A stretch of DNA of 64,000 nucleotides from Thermothielavioides terrestris NRRL 8126 (taxonomy: Eukaryota > Ascomycota > Sordariomycetes > Sordariales > Chaetomiaceae), in NCBI RefSeq assembly GCF_000226115.1, contig NC_016457.1, positions 4,340,001 to 4,404,000 on the forward strand. Reading direction: 5' to 3'. Below are positions 1 through 10,487 of this stretch, in pieces (positions within the stretch are counted from its first letter, which is position 1; each line of letters starts with the position of its first letter). The notes below the pieces were generated by a model. The model saw only the letters and a list, made by a program, of their open reading frames with translations. It searched no databases and had not been told where the DNA came from. A program made the translations under genes and the position numbers.

Positions 1-848
1 AGTGGTGGTGGTCGTGGTCCTCAAACACCGTGCAATGTGAGCGATGCGGTGCATGCGGACGATGACACTGCAGCTTGGGGGGGGAGGACACAGCATCCAA
101 GCTGTGCTGGGTGGGATGACGAAGGCAGAAGACAGAAGATATGAAATTCCCTTCCTCTTATTATATCAAGTGCTCTCGGTTCATTGACGAACGAGGTCGC
201 ACCCTCGGTTGTTTGGTGTCACAAGGCTCCGAGTTTGTCTGCAGGTGCACTTACACGGCCAGGTCTAGGCGCGATCAGTGCAACATTCTGTGCCAACAAC
301 ACTTTCCATCGACCATTCACGAAATGGCACCGAAGCTGCTGTTTGTCTGAAGATGCGAACGCTCTCGGCTCGGACTAGATCGGTCTTACGAGGCCTCTCT
401 CGGACTCCCTTGAGGTCTCCCTCGGACTCTTGGGGATGCATATGTAACCATGACATCATGCCATTGGATGAGCAGAAGAAACTCGGCAGTGCCCCATCCA
501 AAACAGCTGCCATCCAAGAACACAGAGCAAGCAAGTCAGCCACTCAAGCACCCGCCCGCTCCGCTCTCCTAGGTCAATTCAAGCAAGCCGCTAGCTAGTG
601 GCAAGCCAAGCTAAGCCAAGCCAAACCGAGTTCAACAGTCCTCTATGTTCCCTTCCCAGGACCCGCCCAACTCCTCGGGGTATGCATCTGTTCCGTCTCT
701 ACTGCTGCGATCATCGCTCGCGAGGACACCGAAAAACCACCCATTAGCGGTGTCCCAGATCTATCTGCCCTTCTCTACCCAACGCAATGCAGCAGCGGCT
801 AGCATTGTTGTGCTGTTGCTCCGTTCCGTCTCGCTCGGCCAAAGCCAT
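1..848. other. intergenic, no gene seen
   Basis: This stretch lies downstream of the 5-phosphatase gene that ends at 849. Only short overlapping open frames with no recognisable domain are present. The first 20 bases are a GTG/GTC-rich simple sequence, and the stretch near 600-640 is a degenerate AAGCCAAGC repeat. It is probably the 3' flank of the neighbouring gene. Confidence 0.5.
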
Positions 849-3800
849 TCATTCCCTGTGCCGGCTGGGGCTCCTGTGATCTCGCCTGGCTGTCCGCTCG
901 CTCAGCAGCCGTTGCGCCGTCGTCTTGTCATAGCCAATTACCCTGGTCAAGTAGAAGAGTCTGTGGAAAACGGAATGTGTCAGCAACCCAACCCACCCAT
1001 ATGTGTCTGTCTCATCCCACTCCCCCAGAATAGAGATGGTAGCGAGTACGGAGATGATGAGAAAGAGCAAAACTTACTTGGCCGCCTCGGCCTCTCTCGC
1101 CCGCACGTCCTCCCACCGCTGCTGGCACTTCATCCAGGCGACCGCCCTCTTCTTGGGGTCGATCCGCTTGACCTGGAAGCGGAACCGGCCGCTGACGGGC
1201 CGGTGGTCCGACACGCGCACCTCGTGCCGGCGGTAGTCGAGCTGCTCGATGCGGCCGCGCCCGCAGCCGCACCGGTACAGCAGCCGGTCGCACCAGGCCG
1301 GGCTGCGGCGCTTCTCGCTCGTGTCGTAGTTGTCCGTGCCGACGTCGTACTTGTACGTCGGCGCGAACGCGATCGGCAGCTCCTCGAACGCGCGCAGCCG
1401 GAAGGTCGGGTTGCGCCGCCGCGCCACCAGCAGCTGGTCGCGCTCGAGCAGCTTGGCGAGGTTGCCCGCCTTGACCGCCGCCACCACCGTGTCGCGGCTC
1501 ATGGTGTCGATGCGGTAGTTGAGGTCGCCGTTGAGCAGGCAGAGCTCGTGGTCCAGCACCATGGAGCCGTCGCCGCCGCCGACGAAGCTGTCGATGCGCG
1601 CCGCCGCGTCGCGCTCCGCCGGCAGCAGCGACGCCTCAAGGATCGCCGCGATGTCGCTGTGCCGCTGGCTCGCCGCCGACTGGCCCGCCGCGAGGTGGCA
1701 GTTGACGAAGCACAGCGACGTGTCGTCCACCATGAAGCGCACCACGATGGCGCCCTTGTTGCCGTGCAGCCCGCCCATGCCGCGCTTGACCTCGGCGCTG
1801 CTGAGTTTGCTGATGCGCTCCCGGAGGTCCGCCTTGACGAAGATGCACGTGAAGAGCCCGACGAGCGGCGCCGTGTGGAGGATGTGATAGAGGCCGCCGC
1901 TCGACATGTAGTCGTCTAGGCTCTGCACGAGAAAGTTGCGCCAGTCGCGGTACTGGTGGCTCATCCTCTCCTGATCTGAGCCCTCCTTCTTCTTCTTCTG
2001 CTTGAGGAAGCGCTCTGCAACGGGCGTTAGGCTATGCTTAGAAAAGACTTACTTAAAAAGGGGCGAATAAGGAAAAGAAAAGGAAAACGCGAAAGGAACA
2101 CTCACTTGCTGTCGCCGTCTTGTCTTCCAGGTCGACGAGCTCTTGGAACCCAAAGACGATGATGTCGGGCGAGCCACTACTCTGCAGCAGATCCTGAATA
2201 AAAACCGCGTCGGATTCCGAGTAGCGCAGGCTATGGGGCGTCGAGGCGCCCGCGTTCCACGTCAGGACCAGCGCCTTGATCTCCTCAAAGCTGCAGTACT
2301 CGCCGTCCTTGGCCTTCATCTCATTCTCGAGCCAATCCTCCTGCAAGAGCCCGTCCCAGGTGCGCAGCATGCTATCCGCGCCCAGCGACACCACTTGGCA
2401 CCGGTCGAGCCTGTAAAAGCTGGACGGGTCGGCAATCAGCTTCACGACGGGGTTCTTATGGGCTTGCCAGTCCTTCTTGAGAATCCACGGCGTCTGCGAC
2501 ATGTCGAACACCGACATCTTGCCCGTGTTGAAACCAGCCCACATGTACCCACCCACCCCGGCCAGCGAGTTGATCTTGTATTGGCTGACGTTCATCACCC
2601 CAAGGCACGAGTAGTCCTTTCTGGAGTAGATGCTCACTTTCCCGTCGCTGTGCCCGAAAAAGACCCTGTCGGGTTCTGACGCGAGCGTGGTCCCCGACGT
2701 GACCTCGCCGGCGCAGTCCTGGATCAGCGGCCGTATCAGCACTTGAAACTGCGTCCGCCCGTCCAGCGTCGGCAGGAAGACGCGTATTTCCTTGCCCGTC
2801 GCGTGCCAGAGTTCGTCGCCCACAACCATCGAGAACACATGCCCCTTCGGCACCCGAAACGACTGCGTGGGACCCTGCGACAGGCTCGGGACGCCCTTCT
2901 CGTCGGGACCCCAAACGTGCAGGGTCCCACTCTCGTCCAGCGTCCACAGCTCGTTGAAGTGTCTGTAGATCTTGATTATCTCGTGCCGGCCATGGGCGTT
3001 TGGCTTGCTATCCGTGATGCTCTGCGACTGGATGTCGGCCTCTAATAGCTCGCCGTTGTTGTTCCCGATCCAGACCCGCTTGCCTTCTTCGTCGACGTTC
3101 TCCCCGGGCCGGAACATCACCGCGGTGCCTTTCATGCCCTCGCCCATGGCCAGGCTCATCAACAGCTCGCCATCCTGCACACTCCAGGCTCTTGTGTAGC
3201 TGCCCGTTGTGCAGACCAGCGCACCACAGACGTCGAAGACGCGGCTGTCGTAGCTTGTAGCAATCTCGTGCACCCCTTTGGCCAGGTATGGCTTGCTCCG
3301 GTTCGTCCTCGAGGCATCTGGGTAGGCTGTGGTGAGGGGCGCGGAGGCGTCGGCCTTGGCGGAACTCCCCGGCTGCTCGTCAGGGACCCGCGGCGGCTCG
3401 ATGGGGGTAGCCGGCCCGGCCGGCGCACGAAAGTCGCTAGCAGCTCCTCTCGACAGCCGGTCCACGCGCACCGTCACGGATCTGCCATTGAGTCTTGGAA
3501 TCGTCGGCGGCGCATGTGTCGTGGGCGTCGACGCGACCCGCTTCTGCGAGGCTGGCCCGGCGACGCCAATTTCGTGGGGATGGTTCGTGTTGAGTGGTGG
3601 TCGGGGAGGGCGTGGCGGCGGCGCTAGAGCCGCGTGCACGGCGCGAGACGATTCTATCATACTAGGCGGTCGCGCAGGCAGCGCTGGTGGCTGTTCCTCA
3701 GTGGGTTGCGGCGTGAGGGGTCCACCACCATTGACGCCCTCCCTCCCCATTCTTCTGGCCGCCACTGATGGGTGCAGAGGCGGGGGTTCAAAGGATTCGC

Positions 3801-4735
3801 CAGCTGTTTGAAGTTTGGGACGCTGTACCCTCTCCGGATGCGCCTTGGGTCGTGTGGGCAGAGCAGGTGGCGTGTCGTCCTCGGCAGTACCGCTACTACT
3901 CGGCGGACTGTGGAAGGGCGAAACCTTGTCGCCGGCGCGGTTCTGCGCATCGACGGATGGGCTTGGTTGCGCAAAGAGGGAAAAGCGCGCTGCGCCTATC
4001 AGAGGCTTTTCCGCACGATTCACAGGCGGGGGGACCGGCCTGCTAGGCTCCCTAGCGACCTCTCTGTCCCGCCTCAACTCTGCGGACCGCCTAGGCGGTG
4101 GAGGAGATGGGGGTTGCGAGGGCGCAAGGCGAGGAGACCTTCTGGGTTCGAGGACCGGTGTGCGAGGGCGGCTGGGAATCTTGAATTGCTTCGTTGCGGT
4201 GGCCGGTGACGACGGTTTGGGCAATGAATCTGTGTGTACGAAGGCGGGCCGGTCGCCGGTAGGCATGCCCAGGCCCCGCTTCGGCGGTGAATGAGGTGGC
4301 TCGACTGTAAGCGACGGGGGTTGTGAGAGACGTGGGCTGGTGGGCGGGGGGACGGGGCGTGTAGGTGAGGTAGAGAGCGAGGTATGAGCCGCGGGAGGGC
4401 CAACGTTGGAGACGTTCAACCTGTCCTTGGGTCGTGTGGGCGGGATCGGGGGTGGTTCGCGTGCCGCCGAGGGGCTCACATCTCGCTCGCGCAAGCGCCC
4501 GGGTTTCGGCGCCGGCACCGGGGCCGACACCGGGGATGCGGTCCGGGAAGAGGCGCCGGAGTGTGGATGCGCATCGGGGGACTTGTTCAAGTTCTCGAAC
4601 TTCGCCAGCAGCGAGGACACCGGTCTCTGGGAACAGCAGCAAAGCGTTAGCATCGCCCATGCTTAGCAGGAGTCGCGCAGGGCAACAACGCACGATGGAG
4701 GAGCCGTCGGGGCCGTCGTCCACTGGTGGGTCCAT
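849..4735 (-). CDS. WD40-like / inositol polyphosphate 5-phosphatase, four exons
   Basis: Predicted exons are 4735-4694, 4626-2106, 2014-1078 and 960-849. All junctions are GT-AG and in frame, giving 1,203 aa. Residues up to about 480 are Pro/Ser/Arg-rich and probably disordered. A beta-propeller-like region follows (about 480-790), then the 5-phosphatase (IPPc) domain (about 795-1165). IPPc motifs visible are TWNAG, FGFQE, GNKGA, HLAAGQ, GDLNYRI, APTYKYD, PAWCDR and SDHRPV, so the Mg-dependent active site looks complete. By family knowledge it removes the 5-phosphate from phosphoinositides or inositol polyphosphates in the cytosol or at membranes. The start at 4735 is chosen because a 14-codon exon joins through a 67-nt intron to the conserved SSLLAKFENLNK segment. 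The small last exon (FYLTRVIGYD...) is inferred from a GTAAGT donor. Without it the protein would stop at 1074. Confidence 0.88.
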
Positions 4736-5908
4736 GGCAGCGGCGTTGGCGTTTAGACGCTCGAGAAACACGGTTGTGGACTGGGAGACCACCCATCAAC
4801 ACGGCACGCCCGTTAACTAACCCTCGGCCAGGGGAGCTCCGTCGGTCATGAGAGGTCGCGCATCCGGAAGCAGGTCCAGACGGGGCGCTGCCTCTGCCAC
4901 GGGGAAAGGGAAATGAGCGTTGGTGATACACGCGTCGCAGGGGTGCGCATTGGCGGCCAGCGGGGCAACGAGGCAGCGAGGAATGGAAGTTAAGTCCAGA
5001 GGAGGAATCCTCTGCAACACGACCCCATCGCTCGCTCTTGTGGAGTTTTCGGGTTGTCTGTTCTAAGACAGTTGGGCCCCTGTCTGCGGTGGGTGATTTC
5101 GGCGTTTGTTCTTGAGATGCACGTTGGCGGCCCGCGCACTGGAGACGTCTGATGTTGCCAGTTAACTAACGTAACGTACCTTACCGGGGGAGATTGGTAA
5201 TACTTCTTTCGTAATGCGAGGTGCTGGAGGCCCACCAGCCAAGCCAGCAAAGTGGACGGGAATGATGGGCATGTACGGATGATTCCGTAATCCCTATGGA
5301 ATTCTCCCGTGCGTATTGCGAATTCGTCCTGATTGTATGATGGAAGGTGTGTAAGGTAACTTCCATGCCCATGCATGTATGTACAGTATACTTCCGCACT
5401 ACTTCCTGACCTAACTTCGGGTCCGCACACGTGCTGGGCAGCCTGCGATGACGGATCCGTCCGGCCCCTGGCTTGGCCTTGTCCATTCAGAGGCGCGGCT
5501 CTTATCGATTGCATCACACCACGCTAAGTTCGTGCTAGCGAGGAATATCGTTTGAAGAGAATGTCCTCGCCTTACCCGCTGCGAAGACGATTCTTCACTA
5601 CAAGCTGAGCTCAAGCGAGAACGCATAAAGAAACCTACCGGGCCTGAGTTAGATCTGACAAGAAACCATGAATACTGTAAGTACTCGTGTTGTCACTTTG
5701 GCACCCGACCCTTCTTTTTACTGACTTCTGCTCTGTAGATCCGGTCTTTTTGGTGAGCAGCAAACGACGTCGATGCGATGCACGACCGATGGTCCGAGAC
5801 TAATGGGGTGCACCGAATAACTTAGGCTGGGCTGGGGCTCCTTGTGTGTCGGTATGGCACCACTGCGCTTGTAGGTATTTTGATTTGGAGGGGATGGGCC
5901 GCTAACGG
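4736..5908. promoter_or_regulatory. divergent intergenic region
   Basis: This is the shared upstream region of the 5-phosphatase (-) and the DUF4748-like gene (+). Small open frames here show no domain and are treated as noise. Near 5668 an ATG is followed by a good GTAAGT donor and a TAG acceptor about 70 nt later. This could be a spliced 5' leader of the downstream gene, but it does not join in frame to its coding start. Confidence 0.4.
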
Positions 5909-6220
5909 ATGTCTCGCGCACCTCCAGCCGGCGGCGTGGCATACTACTTCGCGAAGCAGAGCATCACGGCCGATCGCCAGTCGCGGCTCGAAGAGCAGCG
6001 CAGGAAGAAGGCCATGATCGATTCGCTCGAGTACTCCCAGAACTTAGCGAACGGCGGGCCGCCGAGGACAGACACAGCAGGGTCACCGAGCCAGGAATCC
6101 AGCAGCGACCCGGCTCCAACGAGACACGCCCCCACTACGGAGGGGCAGAGGGTGCTGGAAAAGAGCAAGTACGAGAGCAGCACTCCGTTCCGCAGTCCGA
6201 AAGGAGACCGGTTTTCTTGA
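5909..6220 (+). CDS. small DUF4748-like protein
   Basis: This is an intronless frame of 103 aa. The N-terminus (MSRAPPAGGVAYYFAKQSI) continues into TADRQSRLEEQRRKK, a pattern I associate with the fungal DUF4748 family, in which a short hydrophobic/aromatic start is followed by a basic, helical ADR..R..EEQ segment. The function is unknown. The remainder is Ser/Thr/Pro-rich with a C-terminal FRSPKGDRFS. A GCTAAC branch-like site and a CCAG acceptor straddle the ATG, so an alternative start from an upstream exon cannot be excluded. I kept 5909 because candidate upstream exons were out of phase. The family assignment is from memory of the motif, not a search. Confidence 0.6.
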   Translation: MSRAPPAGGVAYYFAKQSITADRQSRLEEQRRKKAMIDSLEYSQNLANGGPPRTDTAGSPSQESSSDPAPTRHAPTTEGQRVLEKSKYESSTPFRSPKGDRFS

Positions 6221-6754
6221 GGCTGCTGCTTCTGGGATTGTATGATAGTTACGGATGTGGGAAAGATGGCTGGGCTTTCAAGCTAGGATACTGGAACACG
6301 GAGCACCATGTTTGCAGACACTCTCACCTCGAGCAGTTTGGGAAAACGTTGCTTTTCTTGATGATCAGGTCCATGACAGCGCAATCTGTGCTATCAAACA
6401 TGCAATCGCCAAGATAGGTAAGGTTAGACATTTCGTGAAGCTGGGAACGGCTCAAACTACCCCAGTAACTCAGTGCAATTCATGAACCAAAACACACCTG
6501 AAATTACGATATGTACGGAGTACGGATTAATACATACCTTACCTACATTGGGTACACTGCTAACCGCATACGCTATCCAGCCTGTGGGCCTAACGTTACA
6601 CAGGGCGTGCAGGGCTGCTGTGTAACCAGCCCTCCAGCGTCGACAGTAACGTTATCGAGTTAGCGGTGTTCTCCGTCGTCAACGCAAGCTTGAAGCAGCT
6701 GCGCGTTCTCATCGCGACAACACCAGCCGCAGGGCTGTCACTTTCGACATCTCC
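6221..6754. other. intergenic, no gene seen
   Basis: This is the 3' flank of the small DUF4748-like gene and the 5' flank of the CID/RS gene. A 6,500-6,600 stretch rich in TACGGAGTACGG/TACCTTACC words is typical intergenic sequence of these fungi. No domain-bearing frame was found. Confidence 0.4.
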
Positions 6755-8687
6755 ATGGCGTTGCCGGCAGAGCTGATTGTCGCCAAGACGACGCTGTCGG
6801 GCGCTCTCTTCCGCGCAGACCCGCGGCCGTGCTCGCGCGACGACATCGAATCGCTCCTCGCCCTCCTCGACTTGACCATCGCCGAGTGCTCGCCCCCCAA
6901 CGTCCAGGTTTGCTAACACGCTTCATCTGTGCCGCTTTGATTGTGCCCGTTGAGTGGAACCCATCGGCTAAGCCGCCCGCCAGAGATGCAAGCAATGGGC
7001 TCTCAGCAACCTGGTTTCCTCGTCCGCGCGCGTTGCCCCGTTCTGCAAGTACCTGGTCGCCCTCGCCGGCTCATTTGGAGGTGAGAAGGATGCGGCTGCT
7101 GCACCTGCCGCCCTCGGCTCAAAGCGGTCTCGCATCCCGTCGGCGAAGCGTCGGCGTCTTCATGTCCTCTACATCCTGAGCGACATCCTCTACCACGTCA
7201 AGCACCGCAACCGCGACGATGCCTTCGCCCAGAAGGTGGAACCGTTCCTTCCCCCTCTGGTCAGGAGTGCGGCATCTTTTCACAGCTGCCCGAAGCACAT
7301 CCGGAAGCTCCACGATCTGGTCGGGCTCTGGGAAGAAAACGGGTATTTCTCGCCTAGCCTCACGCAGCAGCTGCATACCGCGATCGACGAGGGCCCGTCG
7401 TCCGGGGCGGAGGCCCGCAACGGCGACGAGGTTGATAACTCGACCAACTCGATCGCCCAAGCCGCAAAAAACGCCCCGTGGGTCATGCCAGCAATGCACG
7501 GCGACCCTTCGACGCCTTGGTACGATCTGCCCGCCGGCAACTGGCTCCCGGTGCTCGAGCCGAACTCAACCCGGCCGATGAACCCCTCGATGATCAAGCC
7601 TCTGGTGCTATCTCGTGGCCCGGCCGACAAGACACTGGTGGAGGCGGTCAAAAGCCTGCTCAGCGACGTTGACAGGCTCTATTCCAAAGAAGCGAACTTT
7701 GATGAGCCGTCTCCGAACATTGGCCGGCTGGGCGAACGCGTCGAGATCGACGAGATTACCGGCGAGATCATCGGCGGCGATACTTACTACGGCTGGTCCC
7801 GGGCATTTTGCGAAAAGATGAAACGTCGGAGACGAGAGCGCAGTGGCCGCAGTGATCGCAGCGGGGACGAAGGGAGTCGCGGCAGAGCTCGGTTGTCGCG
7901 ATCTGACAGCCGGTCCGAGAGCCGATCGCGCAGTTGGCGGCGGGCTCGCAGCGGGACCTCGAGTCGGAGCCCGAGCCGCCCCTCTTACAAGCGCCGGCGA
8001 CTCTCAGCCTCCCCACGGGATGACAGGCGTCGTCGAAGTCGGAGCCGGACCCCGATCAACCGTAGCAGGAGCCGAAGCTACCGGGCATCACGGAGCCGGT
8101 CACGTTCTCCGCCACGACGGCCGTCGAGGTCCAGGTCTCGTGGCCGAGGATATCGACGGTCAGGCGACGATCAAGGCGACAAGTACCAAACGAGGAGTCC
8201 AAGCTACTCTCCCGCCCGGTCCAGAAGCCGATCATGGGATCGATCTCGATCTCCACCTTCTCGCTCCGTCGGGGTTCCGCAGCCGCCAGGAAACGGATTC
8301 AGACCCCCTCCACCTGGAAACTGGAATCAACAACAGCCGCCCCAGCCACCACCTTCGATGCCGTATCCGGTACCCCCACCAGCAATCCCTCCCCAACCCG
8401 GGTTCGGCTTCGGCTTCCCGGTGCCCCCACCACCGCCCCCCAATTATCAGGGTCCGTGGCCCCCCGTCCCTCCGCCCTTGCCGCCGCCACCAGCAGCCGG
8501 CACGCACCCGCTGAACTTCATCGCCCCTGGAGGGCACGCGGTCCCGCCACCTCAATTTTCAGGCGCATGGCCCCCGCCTCCACCGCCGCCTGCACCGGCG
8601 GACCCCCGGAGCGAGTTCCATCAGCAGGGAGGACGCGGAGGTGGGGGGTATCAGGCTGGCGGCTACGGCCGAGGTGGCTGGCGGTAG
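6755..8687 (+). CDS. CHERP-like CID/RS-domain RNA-processing protein
   Basis: Two exons, 6755-6907 and 6984-8687, join in frame and give 618 aa. The intron is 76 nt with a GTTTGC donor and a CCAG acceptor. Residues about 5-165 form a CID/RPR-type helical domain, which in the family binds the RNA polymerase II CTD. Signatures are PNVQ|RCKQWAL, LHVLYILSDILYHVK and FLPPLV. About residues 225-335 carry the WYDLPAGNW...NPSMIKPL and YYGWSRAFCEKMK stretch that I recognise from metazoan CHERP, a U2 snRNP-associated factor. About 330-485 is an Arg-Ser repeat domain typical of splicing factors. The C-terminal 130 residues are Pro-rich and end in a Gly-rich tail. A nuclear role linking Pol II CTD and splicing is inferred from this architecture. 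Confidence 0.83.
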
Positions 8688-10142
8688 CAGCATTGAAAGA
8701 ACGCACCGCACGAGCGGAGGTTGCTCGCTGGGGACGGGAAGGACGGCGCATAACGCCAATTCTGCAGCTATCCCGTCAAAGCTGGGATGTTCTGCAGCGT
8801 TGTCTGTGTAGTTGATGTAACTGCGTGAGGTGCGCTAGCTAGCCAGCGCCTGGACACCTCAGCTTTGGGTTCCTCTCACAGAGAGGTTCTTCGCCGCAAT
8901 CTAGAGCGCATTTGAACCGGCTAGGTGTGTTCCAAGTGGCCGCTATCATCGGGAATATGAAGGTTTGATTCCCGGAGCGTCAGGGTTTTGGAACCCACCT
9001 CACCTCACTTCCAAGAATCAAGAGCAGAACACTCAAGAAGCGCAAGCGGCATTGCAAGGAGTATTCCGTCGTCTATCATCATTCCAAGACGTAAACCCAC
9101 ACGTGTAAAACGGACGTCCACCAGCGACAAAGCAATCACAGGCACCCCTCCAATTCCCTAAAGCCATCCCCTCCCACTGTTTTGCCCCCTCATGGGTCCG
9201 CCCGGAGCCGCGCGACCAACCAACCGCCGCACCAACATCCCACGTCCTAAATCCCATATCTCCTCTCTCCAATGTAAAATAGCCACCCAAGTAAAGCGTG
9301 GACAACAAGGTGCCGGGAGGTTAGGTAGGTAGAGTAGGAAGGGCCAGCTAAAACGGACGACAGTAAGAGCCCACACACACCACAGACGACACACAGGGTT
9401 AAGTTACGTGTAAACGGGTTACGAGAAAACACAAGAGGTTAGTTAAACACCGTGTTCATTTGTTTTGCCTAGATCCCCGACTATCCCGCTATAGGTAGAG
9501 AAGACAGAGAGAGAGAGAGAGCCTGACATGATGGGTGGACAGGCTTTCATTGATTGATTCTTCGGGGCGGGGCGGGATCGAAGTCTGACAGAGTCTTGAG
9601 TCTGAGAGGCTGAACAACGACACAACATGGAAGATTTGTTGACGGGGCACGACATGACATGACAAAACACAAGGTAAGACCCAAGAACAAGAGAGATAAA
9701 GGGGTGCAGATGACGAAAAGAGACCAAAGGGAAAGAGGAGAAAAGAAAGGTCAAGTTTTGGTGAAGAGGCAATAGAAGCTAATAGCGTAAGGTAGAAGGA
9801 GTACCGGGCGTTGGTAGTGGTGGTGGAAGTAGAATAGAAGAAAAGGAAAAGAACTGCTAGAGAAAGGGAAGAAGAGAAGTCTAGCCAGGCGGTCGGGTGC
9901 TGCTTTGCTGCCTCCGCTCGACCGCTCGGCTTGGCGTCAGCGCCACCAATCCTTCATACCAGTGCCAGTCCGGTCCAGTCCAGGCCAGTCCAGTGTACCT
10001 TCATCGCCTTATTTTTGTTTTTCCACCGCCATGCCTTACTTTCCTCCGCTTCGACCGTCGACCGCTTGAATTCCACACAGTCCACCCAGTCCCTGCCCTG
10101 TACTATCTCCAACACCAAGCACACACAAGAAGGCAGATAACC
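8688..10142. other. intergenic; GA microsatellite
   Basis: No convincing gene is present. A GA dinucleotide run lies at about 9507-9522. The final 120 bases before 10143 are C/CA-rich (CCACACAGTCCACCC type), like a fungal 5' leader, and may belong to the microprotein gene at 10143. The T-arm-like words near 8960 do not fold into a tRNA. Confidence 0.45.
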
Positions 10143-10342
10143 ATGCCCAGGCACCTGATTAACGGGCCGGTTACGGGCGCCGATGAGCTCGACCAAAGCG
10201 CGGTTAAGGAACCCCTGTTGGCGAGAGATGACCAGTAAGAATCTGTGTTGCCAAAAAGCTTTCCTTGGCTGGAGCGTACGCCGCTTGCCTCTTCCAACGC
10301 CCAATTCCGGGGAACCCCAACAGGTTTGACATGGGCGAGTAA
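10143..10342 (+). CDS. putative 36-aa microprotein, two exons
   Basis: Exon 1 is 10143-10234 (MPRHLINGPVTGADEL, ending in LLARDD). A GTAAGA donor and a CAACAG acceptor define an 89-nt intron. Exon 2 (10324-10342) adds QFDMGE and a stop, for 36 aa in total. The ATG has a typical ACC context (ATAACCATGC) and is preceded by a CA-rich leader. Without splicing the frame would end at Q after 31 residues. I do not recognise a family. It sits tail-to-tail with the B56 gene, whose stop is at 10488. The branch site is weak, so the intron is uncertain. Conservation of the C-terminal DDQFDMGE in related genomes would decide whether this is real. Confidence 0.38.
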
Positions 10343-10487
10343 ACCAACAATGGCAGTGCAGCGAGGGTCAGTCTGTCGCGATCCCGGCGAATAAGACTGC
10401 AGGCTGCGACGGCTCTGAAGTGGGCCGCGCAGCATGACGATAAGGACTGAAGCAAGACAACCCACCAGGCTGGGCGCCGGGAAGGGA

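Noticed and set aside
645..1919. 424-codon plus-strand frame opposite the 5-phosphatase
   Set aside because: Shadow of the IPPc exon on the other strand; Ala/Arg/Val-rich without motifs.
8940..8985. tRNA-like T-arm words (GGTTTGATTCCC)
   Set aside because: The arms do not pair into a cloverleaf and no A box is positioned correctly.
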